A DNA stretch of 19,193 nucleotides from Methanofollis sp. (GTDB lineage Archaea; Halobacteriota; Methanomicrobia; Methanomicrobiales; Methanofollaceae): contig JAQVHG010000012.1 in assembly GCA_028696365.1 (NCBI GenBank), positions 1 to 19,193 of the forward strand, in the 5' to 3' direction. The notes beneath the pieces were generated by a model, which worked only from the letters and a program-made list of their open reading frames with translations, had not been told where the DNA came from and ran no database searches. A program made the translations under genes and the position numbers. Below, one piece after another: positions 13,281 through 19,193 of this stretch; position 1 is the stretch's first letter, and each line of letters starts with the position of its first letter.

Positions 13281-13474
13281 GTCATCCAAAAATTCTCCAG
13301 CCTACATCCTCACCGATTGAGAGCGATGGATGGCAATGAAGAGATCCCAGCGTTTTCATTGCGCACCCACGCATTGGTCGCCTTCCCCCTCGCCTCCGCC
13401 GGGGGTGATTGCCGCCCTGACCCCCCGGGATAGCGATGGAGACGGGAAGATAGAGTAAAGATCATGAAGACGGG
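13281..13474. repeat. Degenerate repeat-derived sequence between elements C and F1
   Basis: No gene is seen. Around 13390-13440 there is another G-rich module (CCGGGGGTGATTGCCGCCCTGACCCCCCGG) followed by GATAGCGATGGAGACGG, similar to the start of copies A and C (ACACGATTGGTCGAGGACGG). It is probably a decayed partial copy. GACGGGAAGA is repeated at 13441 and 13469. Confidence 0.4.
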
Positions 13475-13819
13475 AAGACGGAGCGCAATCCTCCGCCAAT
13501 CTTCATCGGCGGGGGGTCCATGGGGGCGGCCAAGCCCCCCGGTCGAAGAGAGCGTTGAGAATTTCTGGAAGGAAGCACTTCAGTTCGAGGAGAATTTCAC
13601 CCCTAGAGAGTTTTGGGATATGCTCAAAGCCAGATCTTCTCAAATCCCTCCGTTCGTCCCCCCCCCCACGACGAGGGGAGGGCGGAAGCGGTCATCTGGT
13701 GATCGTCCCGCGTGGTGTCTTGCTCCAAATGAGGAACGCCGATCCAAACACTCAGGAGACCCACGATCATGTTCATTCCGTATGCCTGAGCCAAAGGTTC
13801 ATACCCGTTCTACAGAGTC
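13475..13819 (+). repeat. Long repeat F1 (about 345 bp), inverted partner of F2
   Basis: AAGACGGAGCGCAATCC (from 13475) through CCTCCGCCAATCTTCATCGG, the reversed G-rich module, GCACTTCAGTTCG, GAGAGTTTTGGGATATGCTC and CCACGATCATGTTCATT matches the reverse complement of 19193 down to about 18808. It ends near 13805-13819 in GTTCTACAGAGTC, which resembles the GTTTCTACAGAGCC terminal repeat of the shorter elements. Similarity is high at the left, patchy in the middle with an insertion in F2, and moderate at the right. Open frames across it are not conserved between the two copies, so it is taken as non-coding. Confidence 0.7.
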
Positions 13820-13877
13820 AAAATAGAATGCAGTTTCATGAGACGAATGTGTGGGACCATATCGTCTCCTCTGGACC

Positions 13878-14642
13878 CTACCGACGTTTCCGCATCCGCT
13901 GGTCATACACCCTGATCGCCCGCATCAGATCGATCTTCCTGAAGACCGGCCAGTATGGAGCGCAGAAGTACACCGCACACTCGTTCCCATTTGCCATCCA
14001 GGGCAGGAAGTTCGAGGTTCGCCGCTCATTCCCGGTCCGCACGATGAGGTCGACAGGGGGGAGAGGCGTTTCATCATAGAGATAGTGCTCGACTGTCTTA
14101 GGGGTGATCGTATCGGCCTCTAGGGTGCCGTCCCTCACCCCGGTCACGACTCGCTGGGCGGCATGGACGATCTCGTTTCTCCCTCCATAGGCCAGTGCAA
14201 TGTTGAGGAAGTATCGACTGTAGTGGCGGGTGGCGTCCTCTGCAGTCTCGATGAGCGAAAGGAGATCAGAAGGGAGCATCGAACGGTCGCCGATCATCTG
14301 CACCCTGATCTGGTTCTTGTGGACACGGTCGTCCTCGGGGATCTCAGCAAATTTCTCCTTGAAGAGATCGAAGAGATACTCGACCTCGGCCTGGTCACGC
14401 TTGAAGTTCTCGGTCGAGAAGGAGTATAGGGTGATCGTCCTGATCCCCAGATCCTGCGCCCATTCTAAAACCCGCTGGGTAGCCTGGGCTCCTGCCCGGT
14501 GTCCCTCAATGGTATCAACATTATTGAGGCGTGCATACCGGCGATTGCCGTCCTGGATGATCGCAATATGTGACGGGATATGTTTGCACTGCCATCCAAG
14601 GTAGCGTTCATAAAGATGCTCGGCCTGTTTTCGGAGGATCAG
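13878..14642 (-). CDS. uppS: Cis-prenyltransferase (undecaprenyl/polyprenyl diphosphate synthase family), apparent CTG start
   Basis: Elongates allylic diphosphate with isopentenyl diphosphate in cis to make the lipid carrier for glycan assembly; in archaea this is the precursor of dolichyl-type lipids for N-glycosylation. Motifs: HIAIIQDGNRRYAR with catalytic D31, GHRAGAQ (47-53), TLYSFSTENFKR (71-82), YGGRNE (about 152-157) and VRTGNERRTSNF (201-212, diphosphate-binding arginines and serine). The frame is open through the whole family, but no ATG, GTG or TTG lies before the catalytic motif; the first GTG is at 14303, far too late. The CTG at 14642 overlaps the upstream stop (CTGA) and has GAGGTGA seven bases upstream, giving 254 aa, the normal length. 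Confidence 0.88.
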   Translation of the reverse strand: MILRKQAEHLYERYLGWQCKHIPSHIAIIQDGNRRYARLNNVDTIEGHRAGAQATQRVLEWAQDLGIRTITLYSFSTENFKRDQAEVEYLFDLFKEKFAEIPEDDRVHKNQIRVQMIGDRSMLPSDLLSLIETAEDATRHYSRYFLNIALAYGGRNEIVHAAQRVVTGVRDGTLEADTITPKTVEHYLYDETPLPPVDLIVRTGNERRTSNFLPWMANGNECAVYFCAPYWPVFRKIDLMRAIRVYDQRMRKRR

Positions 14643-15655
14643 AGCGGCGTCACCTCCAGAATTATGCCGCCGTTCGGATATCGTTCCACCACATATTTAC
14701 GCCCAGGCAATTTCTCCCGCATCTCGGCAAGCATCCACCATGCCATCTCGACCTGATCTCCAGAGACCTCTATCTCATATATAGTTTCCTGGAGAGCAGG
14801 AGGGAGTTTGCCGTCCTCCAGTTTGAGCACCCCATATATGATCGTCCCGTCCTCTGTGATCTCATCAAAGGGCCTGGCTGTGTTCTTTGAGATTCTTTTG
14901 AGCCGTTCTCGCAACTGGACCGAGTCCTTGAAGTCTGAAGAACAGAAGTGGACTTTCGGGTCGTCGAGGAGAGGGGCCGCCCAGGCCGCCGCCCCGCCGA
15001 CGGCATTGTGAAGGTTGTCTTCAAGGTCGAGGTGCCGTTCCCGCATCGCCTGAGCATTTGTCTCGCTCCACTCGAGTTCATTAATATTGAGAAAATCGAG
15101 TGCAGGCAAGATCGCAGCGAGGGCCTCGATGCCAGGGAGGGAGGGGACCTCGATCCCGATGGAAAACCCGAGTTCCCTGGCAACCTCCACGGAGGCGGCA
15201 TAGGGACTGGCCAGGATCCCGGCCCAGATCTCCTGCGGCGGGTGAAGACGGACTTCGTCGACAAGTCCACGGAGGGGTTCGAGCTGCGCCCGTGTGGGAG
15301 CGATCCCGGTGTAGAGATGGATATGATGCTCAGGTCCGAAATGCTCCTTGAGAAGACGACAATATGAGACGACCTCATCGAGGACCAGGAAAGGTTCGCC
15401 GCCTGTAACCCCGGTGCCGAGTGCGCTCATCATCTCGGCCTCTGCGATGATGTCGTCAGGGCTCTTCACCAATCGGTCGTTCGCATAGACTACTTCGCGT
15501 CCTCGACGCGTCTCAGAGAGCGGGCAGTACCAACAGTTCCTCCCGCACACCCCGGTCACGAAGAGGACCATCTTCGCCCCCTGGTAGCAGAGGATACATC
15601 CCTCAGAGAGATCTGCCCTACAGCCGTTGATACGGCCTGTCTTGTCTCCGTTCAT
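14639..15655 (-). CDS. Radical SAM protein, unassigned function
   Basis: A 338-residue radical SAM protein. The cluster motif is CGRNCWYC (C37, C41, C44), with GGEP at 85-88 and further family-like strands (HHIHLYTGIAPT, EVRLHPP, FSIGIEVPSLPG). Three more cysteines upstream (C12, C20, C23 in GCILC) might bind a second metal centre or a structural ion. The C-terminal part after about residue 230 resembles no domain I know. The stop overlaps the UppS CTG codon, so the two are translationally coupled; a link to polyprenyl lipid metabolism is inference. The ATG at 15655 has AGGT upstream. Substrate unknown. Confidence 0.8.
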   Translation of the reverse strand: MNGDKTGRINGCRADLSEGCILCYQGAKMVLFVTGVCGRNCWYCPLSETRRGREVVYANDRLVKSPDDIIAEAEMMSALGTGVTGGEPFLVLDEVVSYCRLLKEHFGPEHHIHLYTGIAPTRAQLEPLRGLVDEVRLHPPQEIWAGILASPYAASVEVARELGFSIGIEVPSLPGIEALAAILPALDFLNINELEWSETNAQAMRERHLDLEDNLHNAVGGAAAWAAPLLDDPKVHFCSSDFKDSVQLRERLKRISKNTARPFDEITEDGTIIYGVLKLEDGKLPPALQETIYEIEVSGDQVEMAWWMLAEMREKLPGRKYVVERYPNGGIILEVTPL

Positions 15656-15730
15656 GCGACCTGTCTACCGTATACTGTACCTGCTGTCACCTTTAACCAT
15701 ATCCCAGCAGGCATACATCTCTTTGAAAAA

Positions 15731-15756
15731 GATAAATATCTCATAGATATATATTG
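15731..15756. promoter_or_regulatory. TATA-like region between the radical SAM and pilin genes
   Basis: GATAAATATC (15731-15740) and TAGATATATATTGG (15744-15757) lie in a 106-bp divergent spacer. On the plus strand the first element is 22-31 bases before the pilin ATG at 15762, so transcription could begin at or next to the start codon. No good ribosome-binding site precedes that ATG, consistent with a leaderless or very short leader. On the minus strand the same A/T-rich block could serve the radical SAM/uppS pair. Confidence 0.4.
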
Positions 15757-15761
15757 GTACC

Positions 15762-16673
15762 ATGATCCCGAGACAGTACGAGGAGGGCCTCTCCGAAGTA
15801 GTGGGTTTTGTCCTTCTCCTCGGTGTTCTCGTGTTCGCACTCTCTATCTACCAGGTCTATGCCGTTCCTGCACAGGGACGCTGTGATGAGATCGACCATA
15901 TGAATGAGGTCAAGGACTTTTTTCTCGACTATAAACTCTCGCTTGACTCACTCTGGATAAACGATGCCACAAGCGTCCCGCTCTCCACCGCTCTCGACCT
16001 CGGGACCGGTCAGGCCACAGCGGCACCGAGCAGATGGCCTCCCTTCCTCTCACCGGCGGCATCTGCAGGGAGTCTGAGCATCAGGGAGGGCGACGCCCTT
16101 ACCGTCGAGACCAGCGACCACCCGCAGGGATGGGAAATCCCGCTTGGCGCCCTTGAATATCATTCAGAGAACCGTTACTGGGTGGACCAGACCTGGACCT
16201 ATCAGATGGGCGGGGTCTTTCTTACTCAGGACAGCGGGACGACGATCAGACTCGCCCCCCTCTTTGTTGTCTCTGATCTTGCCCAGACAAGCGCATCGGT
16301 GAGTGTTACCCCAGTGCATGTCAGAGGCTCTGGTCTGGTCGGTGGCCCTGGGCCGGTACGGCTCGAAACACGGCTGCAGGAGATGCACGGCGATCGAGAA
16401 CCCTATGGCGACCACGCACCCTCCGCATGGGTGCGTCTCAGCATCAGGACCGACGAACCAGGACGCACGGCGGCCTGGGTACGGGCCCTGGAAGAAGCAC
16501 CGAAGCGGGAAGGGATTTCTGAAGAGTGGTATCAGGTCACACGAGACGGCAGTGTCGCCTCCATCTTCATCGACGGCCCTGACCACAGTGAGAGTAAGGA
16601 TGTGTATCTCCATGTCCAGAGGGCCGACTTCTATGCCTCCCTCCACGGGGCGGCGGCGAGGATCGAGGGATGA
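15762..16673 (+). CDS. Large type IV pilin-like protein
   Basis: A 303-residue protein with the archaeal pilin-type N terminus: a short charged leader MIPRQYEEG, then LSEVVGFVLLLGVLVFALSIYQVYA, a class III signal with the hydrophobic helix as the first part of the mature protein. Cleavage after the glycine at residue 9 by a prepilin peptidase is inferred. The large soluble C-terminal domain (about residues 36-303) is rich in beta-type sequence and not recognised; the overall layout resembles the large haloarchaeal pilin-like families. It starts a three-gene set and its stop overlaps the next start (ATGA). No assembly ATPase or membrane platform gene is in view. Confidence 0.75.
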   Translation: MIPRQYEEGLSEVVGFVLLLGVLVFALSIYQVYAVPAQGRCDEIDHMNEVKDFFLDYKLSLDSLWINDATSVPLSTALDLGTGQATAAPSRWPPFLSPAASAGSLSIREGDALTVETSDHPQGWEIPLGALEYHSENRYWVDQTWTYQMGGVFLTQDSGTTIRLAPLFVVSDLAQTSASVSVTPVHVRGSGLVGGPGPVRLETRLQEMHGDREPYGDHAPSAWVRLSIRTDEPGRTAAWVRALEEAPKREGISEEWYQVTRDGSVASIFIDGPDHSESKDVYLHVQRADFYASLHGAAARIEG

Positions 16674-17488
16674 ACATGGAGGAGGATGAAGGGATCTCAG
16701 AGGTGGTCGCAAGTGTCCTCCTCATCGCCCTGACGGTCGTAGGGGTGGCGATCGTCGCCACTCTCCTCTTCTCTGCCCCTTCATCGGTCGAAGTCCCGGC
16801 AGTCTCGCTCACCGCCGGCACCACTGCCGACGGCACCTTTGTTCTTATTCATGAAGGCGGCGACCCTATGGGAGCTGGCACTTACCGCGTCTATGTGGAT
16901 GCAGGAGACGGACTCATCGACCGGACCGACAGGTTCCTCCTTGACGGGGACGGTGCTTGGTCGCCAGGGGAAGCATTGATGTACACACGGGGGGATCCAG
17001 GCGGCCGCATCGTCGTCACTGCTCTTGTCGGAGGGAGCGAGACGATGATCGCTGAGCCCTGGGCTATGGGGACCATCGCCACCGTCGTTGACGAGGGCGG
17101 AAACACGCCTGGAACAGGCCCTGGTCCTGGCCCTGGGCCTGAGCCTGAGGAGACGAGCATCGAGATCACCATGCCCTCAGACGGCGGCCAGATGATCTTC
17201 TCAGAGCATCCCAAGTATTCCTCGACTGTCTGGGCCAGGACAACGGGGGAGACGGTCAAGAGTGTAAAATTTATCCTTAAAGCGACTGAAGGCACGCTCA
17301 CCATCGAAGGCACATACGCCGCAAATAGGGGTATGGACGGAGAATATTATGCCGATATCACCTCCAACTACGGGCAACTCAAGAAGATGACGGGCAGAGA
17401 CGTCATCATCAGGGCAGTCGGCTACGACAGCGTCGGTACCGCCGTGGCCAGTGATACGGTGACGGCACAGATCTTGCTCAGAACATGA
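16670..17488 (+). CDS. Type IV pilin-like protein with Gly-Pro spacer
   Basis: A 272-residue protein with an archaeal type IV pilin N terminus: MNMEEDEG, then ISEVVASVLLIALTVVGVAIVATLLF. A beta-rich domain with ADGTFVLIHEGGDP (53-66) and GAWSPGEALMYTRGDPGGRIVVT is shared with the next gene. Residues 146-160 form a low-complexity Gly-Pro spacer (TPGTGPGPGPGPEPE). The C-terminal domain (161-272, SIEITMPSDGGQMIF and following) looks like an immunoglobulin-type extracellular module. The start overlaps the previous stop (ATGA); the in-frame ATG at 16676 is the alternative. Probably a surface fibre subunit or adhesin; this is inference. Confidence 0.76.
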   Translation: MNMEEDEGISEVVASVLLIALTVVGVAIVATLLFSAPSSVEVPAVSLTAGTTADGTFVLIHEGGDPMGAGTYRVYVDAGDGLIDRTDRFLLDGDGAWSPGEALMYTRGDPGGRIVVTALVGGSETMIAEPWAMGTIATVVDEGGNTPGTGPGPGPGPEPEETSIEITMPSDGGQMIFSEHPKYSSTVWARTTGETVKSVKFILKATEGTLTIEGTYAANRGMDGEYYADITSNYGQLKKMTGRDVIIRAVGYDSVGTAVASDTVTAQILLRT

Positions 17489-17503
17489 GTCGAGGAGGTG
17501 GAT

Positions 17504-18763
17504 ATGGGGATGAATAGTTATGAAGAGGCGGTCTCAGAAGAGATCGCTGCGGTCCTGCTTATTGCGGTCTTTGTCGCCGCTGCCGCAGTCGCTGGACTCG
17601 CCCTCCTCTCCGTCCATCCGGGCAGTGCACCGCCGGCGATGCTCGTACACCTCGAAGACGATGCCCTGGCTGACGGGCGCATCGTGCTCTCTCATGACGG
17701 CGGCGATCCCCTGGAGAGGGGACACTTCCAGATCTTCGTCAACGGCAGAGACTTGACCGACGTCTTCACGACCTCTGAGGGTTCAGCAACTTGGACAGCC
17801 TGGAAAAACGGGGAGGTCCTGGTCCTCGAGGGCCAGCACGAACTGACCGACCTCAGGATCGTCGGCGACGGTGTGGGAGAGGACGGGAGCAGATGGCTCC
17901 TCCACATCCTCAGGGACGGCGGCGGCATATACCCAGACCCGCCGGTCATCCCTACGCCGACCCATACCGCGACTCCCACCCCGCCGCCCCTCGTCGCACA
18001 ATTCACCGCCGACCCGACGACGGGCCCCGCACCCCTCGCCATCCACTTCACCGACTGCTCCACTGGTTCGCCAAATTCCTGGTTCTGGACCTTCAGCGAC
18101 GGCGAGACTTCTACTGTGCAAAACCCTACGCACACCTACGACGCCCCTGGTACCTACACCGTCAGCCTCACGGTGAGGAACAGCGCCGGTGCCGACACCA
18201 CCTCCAGGACTGTCACGGTCACGGCACCGCTGCCTGCAGCAGTGCATGACATCACTCTGGTCACCTCCATGCCCAAAGGCGGCACACTTGGGGGGACACT
18301 TGCCTTCACTGTCACTGGCCCCTGGTCGTACATCCAGGTCGGCGAGGAACGCCTCGCCCTCGCCAAGGGGGACCAGGTCGATCTCACTCTTATGGGAAAC
18401 CAGACAGGTACGCTCTATCTTGCGAGGGGAACCATCACTTCCTTCGAGTTCCCTGATGTCCAGGTCTCGGTCAACGACAAGGTTGTCGGCAGGGGTACGA
18501 TCAGACCTGACGAGATATGGATCAGCGGGTACGAATCCCTTATCTCTACTCTCGCCCTCTCAGTCGAGCCCGAGACCGCATGGACCTCCCTTGTCGTCGA
18601 CGGCGAGACCGTGCTCGAAGACTGGGAAGACAGACACGGCATCGTCCTCTCCACCCTCATGCCCGACTCCAATGGGGTGATGAACCTCGCCCTCAGCGGG
18701 ACTGATCAGGACCAGAGGGCGGTCTTCTACCAGGGCGGGGCTGAGATCTACACCCTTGTCTGA
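17504..18763 (+). CDS. Type IV pilin-like protein with PKD domain
   Basis: About 419 residues. The N terminus MGMNSYEEAVSEEIAAVLLIAVFVAAAAVAGLALLS is a pilin-type leader plus helix. Residues 46-140 (ADGRIVLSHDGGDP, DLTDVFTTSEGSATW) are paralogous to the preceding protein. A Pro/Thr spacer (IPTPTHTATPTPPP, 149-162) leads to a PKD domain (about 163-242: FTADPTTGPAPLAIHFTD, WFWTFSDG, HTYDAPGTYTVSLTV). The remaining 177 residues are an unrecognised beta-rich domain. GGAGG lies five bases before the ATG at 17504; a GTG at 17498 and an ATG at 17510 are alternatives. It is 15 bases after the previous gene, so one operon is likely. Confidence 0.78.
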   Translation: MGMNSYEEAVSEEIAAVLLIAVFVAAAAVAGLALLSVHPGSAPPAMLVHLEDDALADGRIVLSHDGGDPLERGHFQIFVNGRDLTDVFTTSEGSATWTAWKNGEVLVLEGQHELTDLRIVGDGVGEDGSRWLLHILRDGGGIYPDPPVIPTPTHTATPTPPPLVAQFTADPTTGPAPLAIHFTDCSTGSPNSWFWTFSDGETSTVQNPTHTYDAPGTYTVSLTVRNSAGADTTSRTVTVTAPLPAAVHDITLVTSMPKGGTLGGTLAFTVTGPWSYIQVGEERLALAKGDQVDLTLMGNQTGTLYLARGTITSFEFPDVQVSVNDKVVGRGTIRPDEIWISGYESLISTLALSVEPETAWTSLVVDGETVLEDWEDRHGIVLSTLMPDSNGVMNLALSGTDQDQRAVFYQGGAEIYTLV

Positions 18764-18807
18764 GGATGACTGGAAGACGGGCGGGGAATATATCTGTTGA
18801 AAGATGT

Positions 18808-19193
18808 GGTATTGTAGAATCCAACATGATCCCCCGGTTCACGTATACACAATGAAAATGATCGTGGATCTCTGGGTTGTGCACTGATCTGTGTTCCTCC
18901 CTTCTAAGCAGGGCGCTACAGGGAAATACTGCTTCATTGCTGCCTCTACCCTTCCTTGTCGTGGGGGGGCGGTGAGTGAACACGGTTCTCACCTGCTCTT
19001 CAGTCTTGAAAAAGAGAGACCATGTGACAAGAAATTTTCATCCTGAGCATATCCCAAAACTCTCTTGGGATGAATATCTCTCCGAACTGAAGTGCATCCT
19101 TCCTGAATTTATACGCTCTCTCCTCCCCCGGGGGGCTTGCCGCCCCCCGGACCCCCCGCCGATGAAGATTGGCGGAGGATTGCGCTCCGTCTT
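18808..19193 (-). repeat. Long repeat F2, inverted partner of F1, running to the window end
   Basis: The 430 bases after the last gene hold no credible coding sequence. Read on the minus strand from 19193, they repeat F1 in order: AAGACGGAGCGCAATCC, the G-rich module (19126-19160), GCACTTCAGTTCG, GAGAGTTTTGGGATATGCTC, a CCCCCCACGAC block, CCACGATCATTTTCATT, and an end GGATTCTACAATACC at 18808-18822 that resembles the short-element terminal repeat. F2 has about 30-40 extra bases in its middle. The far end may continue past the window. Confidence 0.7.

Noticed and set aside
13005..13433. Open frame on the plus strand through repeat C (containing GGPGAEPPAK)
   Set aside because: The same peptide arises from copy A near 4630 only because the G-rich hairpin is repeated; there is no ribosome-binding site, and the frame runs through terminal repeats of a non-coding element.
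12962..13830. CRISPR array
   Set aside because: The spacer is repetitive, but repeats are long, unevenly spaced and in both orientations; there are no regular 25-40 bp repeats with unique spacers and no cas genes.
13464..14079. Two overlapping plus-strand frames across repeat F1, one continuing into the uppS antisense
   Set aside because: The partner repeat F2 does not keep either frame open, similarity is at the nucleotide level with insertions, and the second half is antisense to a clear uppS gene.
13878..14303. uppS starting at the GTG at 14303 (141 aa)
   Set aside because: This would remove the DGNRR catalytic motif and the GHRAG and SFSTENFKR motifs, all of which are intact and in frame upstream.
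18693..18992. Minus-strand frame of 99 codons in the last spacer
   Set aside because: It overlaps the end of the PKD gene on the opposite strand and partly resembles a frame in F1 only because both are copies of one repeat; no start signal or family is recognised.

Overview
This window looks like chromosomal DNA of a methanogenic euryarchaeon, most likely of the order Methanomicrobiales. The indications are the archaeal order of the S13-S4-S11-RpoD-L18e-L13-S9 operon, an RpoD carrying a ferredoxin domain, deoxyhypusine synthase, a large CBS-domain cluster, the OapABC/ArvABC-type operon and archaeal type IV pilin-like proteins. Genus is inference only.

Layout. 1-3333 (minus strand): tRNA-Ser(GCU) followed by the ribosomal protein/RNA polymerase operon, cut by the window edge inside S9. 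3425-4405 (minus): deoxyhypusine synthase. 4753-8647 (minus): five tightly packed genes carrying about 18 CBS motifs and one zinc ribbon, with no catalytic domain. 8856-10276 (plus, divergent): an Era-like small GTPase, a DUF2073 protein and a zinc-ribbon protein, which match the archaeal OapABC/ArvABC set linked in haloarchaea to extracellular vesicle formation. 10451-11587 (plus): a divergent KamA-family radical SAM enzyme. 12101-12949 (plus): a secreted, C-terminally anchored protein. 13878-15655 (minus): a radical SAM protein translationally coupled to a cis-prenyltransferase (UppS) that seems to start at CTG. 15762-18763 (plus): three consecutive type IV pilin-like surface proteins, the last with a PKD domain.

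The most unusual material lies in the long spacers (4406-4752, 11588-12100, 12950-13877, 18764-19193). They hold a family of short non-coding elements with a shared terminal inverted repeat of about 16 bp (GGCTTTGTAGAAATCC type), very G/C-rich internal modules and a hairpin. One copy (11578-11807, 230 bp) is flanked by a perfect 8-bp direct repeat GATCGTTT, the mark of a transposition event. It landed in the 3' end of the kamA-like gene, so its terminal repeat now supplies that gene's stop codon. A second copy is also exactly 230 bp (13051-13280). A longer related element occurs twice in opposite orientation (13475-13819 and 18808-19193) around the uppS/radical SAM/pilin block. Several element ends abut oligo-T tracts just downstream of genes, suggesting insertion into, or a role at, transcription terminators. 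No transposase is encoded here, so the elements would be non-autonomous (MITE-like).
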